Notes under the pieces: generated by a model
What the model was told of the DNA's origin: nothing
The model's database searches: none
What the model saw: only the letters and a program-made list of their open reading frames with translations
Source of the DNA: Triplophysa rosa
Lineage: Eukaryota > Chordata > Actinopteri > Cypriniformes > Nemacheilidae
Length of the DNA: 64,000 nucleotides
NCBI RefSeq assembly: GCF_024868665.1
Contig: NC_079904.1
Coordinates: 18,013,223-18,077,222 of the forward strand
Direction of reading: 5' to 3'
Part shown: piece by piece, positions 12,010 to 21,699 of the stretch
How the letters are laid out: each line of letters opens with the position of its first letter
How positions within the stretch are numbered: the first letter of the stretch is position 1
Made by a program: the position numbers and the translations under genes

Positions 12010-13660
12010 GCTGAACATCTCGGCTGGTGAGACGGGCTCGATCACTCCCTTCACCAGAAGGGTGGCGGCCTCGGCCCGAAGTACGGGAACATCCTAGCCT
12101 CTGACTGAGGTATATCGGATGCTGAACTTGGCGGGCGTGAGGCGACTGGATCGCGTAGCCGAGACGGATCGTCTTCCCTAGCCAGTCTGACAGCCTGTTA
12201 AGCCAGACAGTATCCCAGAATGAGACGGGGACTAAGGTACGATCTTTTTCATCGTCCCCCCGGGGGGTGGTTCGATGGCTAGCAGTACGGATTCCTTGCC
12301 GGGGGAGGTCCCCCAGGGAGGAGATCGGCTCTGCTGTTTTTCCTGCCTGGTGACTGCACAGCTCAACGCACTGTCTGACTGAGAGTGCTGAGGGCTGGTG
12401 TTTATACTCGACATTGCGCTTCGCCATGACGCAAAGTCGAGTTTGCCGTTCACCGTCGTACAGAGGGTGAGAGCGGCTGAGGTACCCCAGTTTATACTCG
12501 ACATTGCGCTTCGCCATGACGCAACGTCGAGTTTGCCGTTCACCGTCGTGCAGAGGGTGAGAGCGGCTGAGGTAACCCAGAGAGAGTGGAAACTCTCCTT
12601 TTTTTTGAGAGTAAGTGGGCGCTAGCCCCCCGGAGGGGGCCAGCAGATGGAGAGACGGGGCAGGATCCGTCCCTATCCGACTTCCCAGCGATGTGGCTGG
12701 GGTCGGGCCCAATGGTAGCCTCGATCCCCCTGAGGTCTTCCCATGACAGCCGCTTCGCCGCGGCTGCTGATGGGGCGATGGTCTCCTCTTCGCTGCTCCT
12801 CCAGGGGGGCCGCCCCAGAGCTGGAGGGCGTCGAAGAGGACCAGGGCTGCTGGGAAGCAGACAGTGCACGGGACTCGACGGCCGAGGCGGCCGAGTTGCG
12901 GCACGGAGGACTGCTTCTTACTGTCGAGAACCCTCCGGGGAGGCCGCGTGCGGGTCTCGCCCCCCACCCCGACGGGCGGGGGGTGAGCGGGACCACTGCG
13001 GCTCGACAGTAACACCAACCAGCCCCCCCTTGCGAGACGGGTATGTCGAGAAAGCGGACCTTCTCAGTGTTACTCATCTGCGCAAGGATTGGCCAGAGGA
13101 GTTTCTCATGGACCACAAGTGTGGACATCGTCCGACCCAGGGCCCGCGTGGTCACCTTGGTCGCCCGTAGAGCGTGCATGCATCTCGACATCCGCTTTTT
13201 CCTGGGCTCGACCCCCCGAGGGAGGGAGCCCGAGGAATCGTCGGAGTCAGATGGCAGTACGTCACCCCCCGATGCTGCAAGAGAAATGTCATCATCACGC
13301 ATCGTGTCCGAACACGTGATTGAGGAATAAGAGAGCGGACCGTCTTTTTTTGGGGGAACGGTCAGACGAGCGAGACGAGGTGTGAACGGTCCGTGAGCCG
13401 TGGCTGGCGGATTATCGCTCACAGTAATCCTCATATCACCCTCGCTGCTTGCCATAGCGGACGGCAGGGCCGTAGTCCTGCCGCCACGGAACGGGGAGCA
13501 AACGAGGTGGTGGCTGAGTCCCGTGGGAACACAGCCACCTGTGACGCAACGTCTGCCCCAGCGTACTGGAAGCAGGCATTGTGCCCGTCCCCCTCCTCGA
13601 TGTGTGTGTTGCACCCATGAGAACAGCGGGACAAGCCACGCTGGAGAAATTTGCTCTTTT
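12010..13660 (-). pseudogene. Gag-like ORF1 remnant of DIRS element, copy 1
   Basis: Upstream of the reverse transcriptase on the minus strand lies low-complexity GC-rich coding-like sequence with frame changes. At about 13634-13540 one frame gives CSHGCNTHIEEGDGHNAC, a Cys/His cluster suggesting a zinc-binding gag domain. Further on, ATKVTTRALGRTMSTLVVHE and MSNTEKVRFLDIPVSQ are readable. About 505 bp present in copy 2 (45584-46088) are missing here. Long antisense frames on the plus strand, such as 12586-13170, are shadows of this region. Confidence 0.6.
12401..12580. repeat. Tandem duplication of a 90-bp unit inside DIRS copy 1
   Basis: Units 12401-12490 and 12491-12580 both start TTTATACTCGACATTGCGCT and differ at only a few positions. 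Copy 2 has this unit once (44887-44976), so the duplication arose in the lineage of copy 1. Confidence 0.9.
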
Positions 13661-13821
13661 AGAAAAGGAAATTTGCTCGAACACCTCCGGAACTGGCGAG
13701 ACGCCCAGGGGAGAGTCACTGCAGGAAGGGACCGTCCGCTGTCCACGTCGTAGATTCCAGCAGAAAGAATGATCACCCAGATCATAGAGAAGCTCACCAG
13801 ATGCGTAGGCTTTGAAGAACA

Positions 13822-13985
13822 AAAGGTGAATGAATGAGCACGCCGGCTTCCCTCTTATACCCGGACATCCGGGGAGGAGCCCGGCATGCAAATTTCATTC
13901 GCCAATTTTCATTGGCCTTTTCTAAATACTCAGAAGATGATAGGTTCTCAAGACAAACCCCATTCTGTCGGTTCGACACAACGTC
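13822..13985 (-). repeat. DIRS copy 1, right inverted terminal repeat
   Basis: Exact reverse complement by eye of 8463-8626. It lies at the 5' end of the coding strand, so its TATA-like word would sit upstream of the gag-like frame. Confidence 0.9.
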
Positions 13986-14010
13986 GAGAGACCGACAGAA
14001 AGGGAAACCT

Positions 14011-14666
14011 CGTTCTCACTCCCGACTCCTCACATATTGATGTTCGGGCAGCGCCCCTCTGCATCACCTTTTAATGTGCAGGGTACCCCTTTGGCATCGT
14101 TTTTCGATGAGCAAGGTATTCTGTTGCTTTAGGTTGTTCGCTATACACTCTAGACCGAGACGTGTTTAATTCATTGTATTTGTAAAAATATAATTAGTTT
14201 TATAAATATTTCTAGTTTCAAAGATATTTGGAGCACCTACCCCACCCCTGCCCTAAACCTAACCACTTTTCAACCATATAAAACACAGCACATGAATAAA
14301 AGTACAGTCACATGTATTTATTGCACAAACTGACCGAAAAGCAGTATGAAAGTATTACAAACAAACAACCTGTGTTGCAGACCTTTTGAACCGAAGCTGT
14401 ATGATACTGTAACTTTGTAGGGAGAATAAAACACGCAGTCAGACACTGTGACTGCTTGTATCTTGTGTTTTATATTATATAATAAATGAACTATTACGTT
14501 ACTTTCTCAAAATACCTGAATAGCTTCACGTAAACACAATTATGCCCATCGCATCTGCGTGTTGACGCCAATGGCCAAACGGATTACCCCGCACGTTGAA
14601 AAGCGTCGCCGAGGGGCACTGCCCAAACGTCATCGGTATGTTACAAGTCGGGTGTGAGAATGTGTT
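14011..14666. mobile_element. Non-autonomous DNA transposon with long imperfect TIRs
   Basis: The left end (CGTTCTCACTCCCGACTCC, then GGGCAGCGCCCCTCTGC and GCAGGGTACCCCTTTGGC) matches the reverse complement of the right end (CATTCTCACACCCGACTTG, then GGGCAGTGCCCCTCGGC and GCGGGGTAATCCGTTTGGCC). The arms are about 85-90 bp. The interior is AT-rich and non-coding. Superfamily unknown. DIRS copy 1 ends four bases to the left. Confidence 0.7.
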
Positions 14667-14829
14667 GGAATTTTTTTTTAAAAAACAACCCCATTTTAAC
14701 AATAACAAATAACAAATTCTGCTGTTATGCTATCTTCTATGTATGTTTCCCTTGCTTCAACTCTGGTCTTCCTCGTAAACATGGCTTTGCAGACTGTACT
14801 TATTGTTATCTCCCTTGCAAAATGTTAAA

Positions 14830-14889
14830 TGCTCTCTCATTTGTAAGTCGCTTTGGATAAGAGTGCCTGCTAAATGAATGAATGGAAAT
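14830..14889 (+). mobile_element. SINE/LINE 3' tail fragment
   Basis: Contains GTAAGTCGCTTTGGATAAGA then GTGCCTGCTAAATG and an (AATG)n end. This is the plus-strand form of the tail seen at 5151-5200. Confidence 0.75.
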
Positions 14890-17639
14890 GTCATGTACAA
14901 GTGTGGGCACTGGGCAGCCATGCCTTCTGGATCACTGTGACAGCATTAAAGTCACATTATAATGAAGAATTTACATTTGTAAATCTACACACTGGTCCAT
15001 GATACACATCCTTGTTTTGCATATCATTTGTGATTTGGTGTGTAGATGAAGAGGGCAACATAATCCACCATGTGCTGTGGTACTGTATTAAAAAAGCGTA
15101 CAGATATAAATCACTTATGTTGCATTTAAGTGCTTAGAAGTTCAGTCACTTAAGACAGTATGTCAGTTTTTGTTCTGACTGAAACTATACTTTAAACTGT
15201 AACATTAACTGTAACTGTCATGTGAAAAAACGTATGTGTGTATGACAAAGAGAGAGAGAGTGTGTGTGTGTTAAGGTAAGGGTCAGCCTCAGGGGAATTC
15301 CCTTTCATTGAAGTTCTTGTGAAACAGTCTAAATAGATTATTTATTAGCTACCCTGGAATTTTACAAAGCAACTTCATAGAACACTAATGACTGTGTGTG
15401 TGTGTAGGATCAAGTTCAAAGCCTCGACCCAGAGCAGGACTCTAAACAAACCTGGTTAGTTTTTGTGGGCTGCAGACGAGGGTCATTTGTTTAGTTCCAG
15501 GCACAGTCGAATGTACTCGTCCCCTGAAATAAAAAAGGCATTTAAAATCAGAGATTCAAAATCTTCCTTGAAACTGGAAACAAGCAAAAAAATATATAAA
15601 ATTCAGTCTCTAATAAAATGTAAGCAAATTTATGACATGACCAAAGGATTTACCATGTGCATAGGATTTAATGTAGCACCCACAGCAGCCTCAGTAGCAT
15701 CATTGCAGCAAGTTTGCCAAGTGCATGTTTACATTTTTTTAATTTAATAATCGAGTTATAGTTAAAATTATATAAATTAGGATATTCAGTAAAGGAATGC
15801 AATCCATAATCATCTAAAATTATGTATCGCTGAGGCACTATGGTTCAACTATGAAACCAATAAACACATACCCCCAATCTGAAACACACACACGGTCAGT
15901 TTTGTTTAAAGGCATCTGGCACTTTCTCAGTGGAAATCACAGTTAAACAAATTAATCTCTTTCTCCGTGAACTGAACACATAAGCAGGCTGACCAAACAC
16001 AGCTCAAGTCATATGTTCTGCTCTTATCGCTGGATTCTGGACCCGCTATCTTAAGTAAACCTCCACATCTTCTCCCTGTCCTAGACACGCACAGAACAGC
16101 CGGCTACACTAACAACTCATCAGTGGAATACAAAAAAGGAGATAGTGGGAGAACAGGAACTTCAGAGTTTTCCTGAAAGTCACAGAGATAGCCTTCAACA
16201 AAACACATTCTTTGGTAAGTGAAAAAGAAAATGTAAGTGAAACTGTTTAACTCGAACAGATACCTTCAAAGACCTTGAGAACATTTCTTTGAAGGCAAAT
16301 ACAAGTAAAGTGATGTACAGATAAGAAAAAAATATTTACGCCCACTGAACATGTATTTATTTTAAGTCATCCTGGTTAAATTCAAGGTATGTGTCAATGA
16401 GTTTGTGTTTGTGTTTGTTCCAGTTTTACTATATTGGTCAAATCAGATTTGTTTGTTTTTTGTGAAGGTTAGGCTATAGTAAAATCATTATATTACAATG
16501 ATGCCATATGAGAAACACATTTACCAAAACAGTGTGCATAAATCTACTACAGTATACAGTATGTGTTGGTAGAAAAAGTTGCTGCATTAGTCATTATTCC
16601 TTTGAAACTCAATGGAAGGGAAAACCCTACAATTCACAGACTTAAACACAAACGACCATACTTATGCATGTGTTTATATTCATTCAATAAAATAATTGCT
16701 AATACAATTAAATGTACTTAATAATCTTCATACTACACAAAAAGAGGCAATTTTACTTTTAACTTGACTTTCAACACAAAGAAACAGAAAGATATATTGA
16801 ATGAATATATTGAATATACTGTATTGCTGTCCTTCCGAAACCTTGGATGTACAAATTCACTGTTTTTCAGGGAATGGAAAAACAGTACATTTTAAATGAT
16901 TACTGTAAATACTTGTCAAAGTTGAAAAGTACTTTTTAAAACTTTTTATTGGTTAGCAAATATAATGAATTATGGCAAAAAATAAAAATCATGAAATATG
17001 GAGATAAAAGGTTTCAGAATGACAGCAGTAATATAAAGTAAATAGTTCACATTTGTATTAAGCTGACATATTGAATCAAGTATAATATAAGATGTTCTTT
17101 CTCTTCTCTTTTTTGTTTTCCTATCAGGGCTCTCTAACCCTCTTGGACAACGCTGATATGTGAAGAGCGGAGACCTGACAGGCACACACACTCAAATCAA
17201 AGAAAATCCCACGTAAATCTTCAGACTTCATTCCCAAGCACACCCATCCCACACACTTACATTGTGTGATCTGGGAATGGACTAGAGTCCATCTGTTTAG
17301 TGTCATTCACACATGTGCCTGATCAAACTCAGACAGAGTTCATGATACATAAACCTCACATTAAGATAACACTGGGAAGTACGCATTTTTGTCTCTCTGT
17401 GCGTATGTGAATGAAATAAATGTGAATATACTTACAGTACTGTAGGAGAACACATAATAATGTGATGTATCAGCGAGTAATGGTACCTTGAAACATATTG
17501 TATTACAGTTTTATTAACTCAGTCATGTGGTATGTACATTGTATTTATATTACCATGTTATTACAATATTTCCAAAACATGGTAATTGTAAGAATAATTA
17601 CAAGCATATAACAATAATATAAGCATACAAACAAGTTTT
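14890..17639. other. No confirmed gene; two possible non-coding exons
   Basis: The sequence at about 16090-16213 ends at a consensus-like donor (TTTG then GTAAGTG). At 17100-17127 a long pyrimidine tract ends in CTATCAG, followed by sequence to an AATAAA at about 17416. These could be exons of a non-coding transcript or a UTR, but both could be chance. Nothing else is recognisable. Confidence 0.25.
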
Positions 17640-17850
17640 CGAAAAATGAAAACTTGTATGACTCTTTCATCTCGGGAACACAAAAACGTTGGTGACCAAA
17701 ATACATTGCCCCATCACTGACTCCCATTGTATTGAGAAAAAATTGAGACATTTCTCAAAATATCTACTTTGTCTTGCAGAAGAAAGTGTCATATACCGGT
17801 TTTAAACGACATGAGGGTGAATAAATTATGATAACATTTTTGGGTGAGAT
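17640..17850. mobile_element. Decayed TTAA-MITE family member
   Basis: Words such as TGTATGACTCTTTCATC, GGGAACACAAAAACG, ACGACATGAGGGTGAATAAA and CATTTTTGGGTGAG match the family interior and right end in order. Terminal TTAA boundaries are lost. Confidence 0.6.
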
Positions 17851-17874
17851 GTGATTGACAGCTGGGTTTCTCAT

Positions 17875-18515
17875 AAGATGCATTTAGCCTTTAAGAAAAC
17901 AATCTTGGAAAACAAACGCCAGCTGTAGAGGCATTTCCTCTGCAAACACCTGCAAGCAGTAACAGGCTGAGAACATCCCTCTGCAAAAAACACATGTTCC
18001 TCCCCACAAACACAGAGAACGTCCCTCTTCCTCCCTCGTTCTCCTCTCATCACCTCTCACAATGCTGTTTTCCAAACTTGACCGTGTCTTCAACTGAAAC
18101 AGCCCTTGTTCGCCTCACAGGGCAGTGCCTTTGTTTATATTTTGACTGTATCCTAGCAACTGCACTGTTTTTGCTTACAGATCCCCACCGCCCCAGGGCT
18201 GGGCGACCCGCAGGCGGTTTCTCCATGTCTCTCTCCCTCCCCAACACATCTGCTCCACATTCATGTAAAGGCACTAAAAAGCCTTAACTTGAAAAAAATG
18301 AGAGAAGAAAAGAATGGAAAAAAGCTTTCGAGCTACGCGATGCACGTGCAGGAAAAATGTGACTCAGAAAAAAATAAGAATGACAGTGGAGAGCAATATA
18401 AAAAGTGCTGTGGAGTTTATGGTTGCAGTAAAAGGTTCTCAGTGTTTCTGGTTTGTTTGCCAGGTTATTTGGCTCCGGGGTTCACAGTGCTGGCAAAAGT
18501 TGGAAAATGAAGCTT

Positions 18516-18591
<76 letters not shown>

Positions 18592-19047
18592 ATTCACACA
18601 GTGCTGTGGCTCATTTAAGAGTCACTTGCTGGGTTCAGTGTCAGTCCAATGGATTATGATCACAATAGGGTTACTTATTGACATCCAAGCGCAGTCAATA
18701 TGGATATGCTGAGATCCTTGAGTGAGGCGATTGATTTAATAATGCAACTATTGGGGCACAATGAAGCTATCTATTCACTTCTCAGACTGCATGTTTCTCT
18801 GTCTTTCTCAGTCAGTGGGTCAGTGGGTTTCCCAGACCTGGTATCCATATGTGAACCAGTGCTGCTGTATTGCTTAGATTTATTTAAAATATGCGACCAA
18901 CTTTTCATTTTTTATTAGCATAGTTTTTCCTTACCTGACACTGCATAATTATATTAAAGGGGTTGTGCAACGGTGTTTCATGCATTCTGACTTCTTTATA
19001 ATGTTAAACGTGCCGGCTTCTCATGCTTGACATGGGCAACTTGTCAA
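17875..19047. other. No gene seen; contains CT microsatellite
   Basis: Only short ORFs, the longest passing through the CT run and encoding Leu-Ser repeats. No domain or RNA gene recognised. Confidence 0.5.
18518..18589. repeat. (CT)n microsatellite
   Basis: About 36 uninterrupted CT units. Frames across it encode SLSLSL and should not be read as protein. Confidence 0.97.
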
Positions 19048-19052
19048 AAAAC

Positions 19053-19110
19053 TGTCATGGCTCTGCTTCCTTAGTCATGTTTTTCTTGGTCCTGTAGCAG
19101 AGCCATGACA
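19053..19110 (+). promoter_or_regulatory. LTR hairpin H1
   Basis: TGTCATGGCTCTGC pairs with GCAGAGCCATGACA, a perfect 14-bp stem with about a 30-nt loop, beginning at the first base of the LTR. Equivalent stems occur in the other three LTRs in the window. Function unknown. Confidence 0.75.
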
Positions 19111-19127
19111 AAGTCTTTGGTTATGTG

Positions 19128-19177
19128 TGGAGAGAAACATATTATTGTCCTTTTGACAATAATATGCGTTCTCTCCA
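19128..19177 (+). promoter_or_regulatory. LTR hairpin H2
   Basis: TGGAGAGAA and CATATTATTGTC pair with GACAATAATATG and TTCTCTCCA, leaving a small internal bulge and a short loop of about 5 nt. This gives a stem of about 21 bp. It lies 17 bp after H1 and upstream of the TATA-like word. Function unknown. Confidence 0.75.
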
Positions 19178-19335
19178 GTGTCTTGTCATTGGCCCGCTCC
19201 TCTCGTTTCCTTGTGATCTTTCCCTGAGTGTTTGATTACCCACACCTGCCCCATGTCGTTATCCCTCGTTTGTGTTTCCTATATATACCCTCTTGTTTCT
19301 TTGTCTTGTGTTGGTGGATTACATGTGGATGTGCG

Positions 19336-19404
19336 TGTACCTGTACCTGTACCTGTACCTGTTCCTGTTCCTGTGCCTGTTCCTGTACCTGTACCTGTAC
19401 CTGT
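19336..19404. repeat. (CCTGTA)n hexanucleotide array inside the solo LTR
   Basis: About 11 CCTGTA/CCTGTT/CCTGTG units just after the TATA-like region of LTR copy 1. The other LTR copies lack it, so it expanded after insertion or in a sublineage. Confidence 0.9.
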
Positions 19405-20274
19405 GATGTCGTGTTGTATTCCAAACCTGTCCAAATCGATGTTCCTTGTTCCCACCGTGAGTCATTGTTGGTCTTGTTTATGTTAGTTTAAGTCAACTGT
19501 TTTATAGTCTAGTTAATAGTCCTTGGTTCCTGTGTTTTCCTGATATCATTTATTCCCATTGTCTTTGTCAGTGTTTTTCCCCATCGAGGGAGTTTTTGTT
19601 TTGTGTTTATATTTAAAATAAAATACCCCTGTTAACCCCTTACCTGCCGTTGCCTGCACTTGGGTTCTTCCACGCACCACTTCGTGACAAAAACTAGTTG
19701 GTATTGGTTGGTAGTATTTCTGTGCTCAATACAACACTATTAAAAATAAAGGTGCTTCACGATAGTGCTGTAGTACTCGAGTCCGGACTCGAGATGTTTT
19801 TTTATGGTCTCGGACTTGTCTTGGACTCGTTGGTATTTGCACTAGGACTTGTCTCGGACTTGGTCATTGGCCAAATGTTGGCCAAATGTTCTAGTCTGTC
19901 TCAATTGATTCCAGCGATATGTTTTCTTTTCTCCTTCAAAACTAAACATTGACAGAGCATGTTATCCGAAAACGAATGATCCGAAAACTGTTGCTGACTC
20001 TCGACTCAAGAACGAGAGCCGCGCGTGTTCATAAGTTCTCTCTTCACACAGCAGTTCAGTTCAGTGTGTGCTGTTGGTGTAACTAAATAACTCTGGTATA
20101 TTGGTTCAAGTCCTCGGGACTGTCATGCCCGCCAGAAAGTGAAGAACTGAATTAATTTGTGGGTAATATTAAGTGTTTACGGGAGACGCTAAAAGCGAAC
20201 AATTCAGGTGAACTGGTTCTACCGGTTCACTTAAAAGAAAGAACAGGACAGCATCAATAATTCATCAGGCACAA

Positions 20275-20435
20275 TGTCAGCGAGCAGCGGCATAATAAAA
20301 TTTGGTTTTACAAACCATAAAGAATTTATCGACAGTGCGCTTAAAAGGAAACTTTTTGCAAAAAAACTTTCTCCGAAACCTATGTGACAGCATCCAATTT
20401 CGTAAGACACCTGCAAAGGCATCACAAAGAGAGGT
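20275..20435 (+). pseudogene. Remnant of hAT transposase BED-finger exon
   Basis: From the ATG at 20275 a frame starts MSASSGIIKFGFTNHKEF. After a frameshift the sequence reads TASNFVRHLQRHHKER just before a splice-donor-like GTAAGT. The H-x3-H spacing after a hydrophobic helix resembles the end of a BED zinc finger at the N terminus of hAT transposases. The upstream cysteine pair is not recognisable and the catalytic domain is missing. Confidence 0.45.
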
Positions 20436-20649
20436 AAGTTAATTCCATGTTTCAGAGTTAGCATTGCATTTGAGTATTTTTATAAGTTTAGAAAGTAGGG
20501 CTTAAAGATAAGATTGATCGTATTTTTATTGTCATTGCGATATGAAAATGTTATTTAAGGACGGGCACCGAAACGTGCTTTTGAACGAGCCGTGGGGCCT
20601 CTGCTCTTTCTGGCAGCTCCTCTATCGAACACGCACGAGCACAGGCAGA

Positions 20650-20665
20650 TGCACGCACACGCACG

Positions 20666-20702
<37 letters not shown>
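20650..20702. repeat. (CGCA)/(CA)n microsatellite
   Basis: ACGC units passing into a CA run, inside the hAT element. Confidence 0.93.
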
Positions 20703-20705
<3 letters not shown>

Positions 20706-21285
20706 GAGGTTAAAAAGTTCCTTAAAAAGAAATAAAAAAGTGGGGGGGGGTTGGTTACTTTGGGGGACAAGTCATAAGTTCAAGAATGGGAACGTACTGT
20801 ATTCAAGTGTTTGCTGGTTATTTGTTACATTTTCTATTGGCAGAATAGGATTGTTACTTCAATAAAAAAAAAGTGAAGTTACATTTCGGCTTTGTGACTT
20901 TAGTGCTATACCTAAAGTAAATAAAATTACCTTATTTTATCTGCTTTTTGATCATTACAAACAATAATGAAAATGATTATCTTAGAATAGAAGATGTGCT
21001 GTCTCTTGCATCACATAAATTATCAATAGTTAAGTATGTGGTTTTGTAGTCATGATTTTTTTTCTGTCTCTGTCTTGACTGTCTCAATTGTACTCGGTCT
21101 TGACTTGGACTCGAACCTCTTTGGACTTGGACTTGACTTGGACTCGAACCTCTTTGGACTCGGTCTTGACTCGGTCTCGACTAGTCCTGGTCTTGGACTC
21201 GACAACGGTGGACTTAACTACAGCCCTGCTTCACGATGCTACACAGGAACCTTTTTGTCTGAACGGTTCTATAAAGAACTTTTAA

Positions 21286-21500
21286 AGGCGGGTTGTCCAA
21301 TTTCTCTTAGCCGTTGTTGATGTTCAAATCACCAAAACAAACACACCCCTACCCCCATCTTTCGCTTTTGTCAGCGCTCAGCTCGGCTAATGTCCGTCCT
21401 GTGCATTGTGCACCTTACTGCTGATTGGCTACAAGGTTGTTTTGGTACTCGGCCCGACTCGGTTGTCTAAAGCGTAATTCGGAAATCGGTTACCCTGCCT
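21286..21500. mobile_element. TTAA-flanked MITE nested in the foldback element
   Basis: TTAA at 21282-21285 and at 21501-21504 flank imperfect inverted ends AGGCGGGTTGTCCAATTTC and (reverse complement of the right end) AGGCAGGGTAACCGATTTC. The 215-bp interior is non-coding. A different family from 5655-5892. Confidence 0.65.
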
Positions 21501-21699
21501 TTAATGTCTGAAGAAAGTTTTTGTCTCACAAAAGGTTCTTCTTGGCGAAAAAAGGTTCTTCAGATTATAAAAATGTGAGAAAGAGATGGTTCCTTAATGA
21601 ACCTTTGACTTTGAATGGTTCTTTGTGGAACAAAAAATGGTTCTTCTATGGCATCGCTGTGAAGAACCTTTTAAGCTCCTTTATTTTTAAGAGTGAAGG

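Larger units (their letters stand above)
8417..14006 (-). mobile_element. DIRS-type retrotransposon, copy 1, internally deleted
   Basis: GC-rich 5.59-kb element in AT-rich DNA. The two ends carry 164-bp inverted terminal repeats at 8463-8626 and 13822-13985, identical by eye. A third region at 8693-8800 is complementary to both extreme ends joined together. Inverted ends plus an internal complementary region are the hallmark of DIRS retrotransposons, which integrate through a circular intermediate and a tyrosine recombinase. Coding runs right to left: gag-like, reverse transcriptase, RNase H, recombinase. I see no target duplication, as expected for DIRS. Compared with the copy at 40817-46966 it lacks about 505 bp near 13172, about 46 bp near 13549, about 55 bp near 11173 and about 20 bp near 11705, and has gained a 90-bp tandem duplication. 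It cannot encode a full protein set. Confidence 0.88.
19053..19689 (+). mobile_element. Solo LTR, copy 1
   Basis: The element starts TGTCATGG and ends CGTGACA, and is flanked by a perfect 5-bp duplication AAAAC (19048-19052 and 19690-19694). TG...CA ends, a 5-bp duplication, an internal TATA-like CCTATATATACCC near 19278 and an AATAAA-type signal near 19617 identify it as a single long terminal repeat left by recombination between two LTRs. Two strong hairpins occupy its first 125 bp (19053-19110 and 19128-19177). A CCTGTA hexamer array lies at 19336-19404. Related copies are at 31978-32556 and 51895-56189 (split). The parent retrotransposon is not in the window; Gypsy-like is a guess. Confidence 0.8.
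19763..21228 (+). mobile_element. Non-autonomous hAT transposon
   Basis: Flanked by a perfect 8-bp duplication CTTCACGA (19755-19762 and 21229-21236), the hAT signature. Left end TAGTGCTGTAGTACTCGAG and right end (reverse complement) CAGGGCTGTAGTTAAG are imperfect inverted repeats. Both ends carry many GACTCG/TTGGACT words, probably subterminal transposase-binding repeats. Interior remnant of a transposase first exon at about 20275-20435. Contains a CA microsatellite (20650-20702). Confidence 0.82.
19735..21695. mobile_element. Foldback MITE interrupted by two later insertions
   Basis: Left end CACTATTAAAAATAAAGG at 19735 and right end CCTTTATTTTTAAGAGTG near 21695 are inverted copies. The interior AAGGTTCTTC/GAAGAACC words pair across the element, as in the short palindromic MITE at 35844-36050. 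The host MITE is split by a hAT element (19763-21228) and again by a TTAA MITE (21286-21500). Similar to short inverted-repeat elements of teleosts such as Angel; the name is tentative. Confidence 0.65.

Noticed and set aside
12586..13170. 194-codon plus-strand ORF in GC-rich sequence
   Set aside because: Antisense to the gag-like region of DIRS copy 1. High GC makes stop codons rare on both strands, and no domain is present.
18314..18712. 132-codon ORF with a long Leu-Ser repeat
   Set aside because: The repeat is a CT microsatellite translation; flanking residues show no domain.
19336..19404. CRISPR-like array
   Set aside because: Units are six bases with no spacers; simple tandem repeat in a vertebrate-type genome.
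19053..19689. DNA transposon with TGTCA terminal inverted repeats
   Set aside because: The ends are short inverted repeats, but the 5-bp duplication, TG...CA ends, TATA-like word and polyadenylation signal in LTR order favour a solo LTR. The inverted look also comes from hairpin H1.
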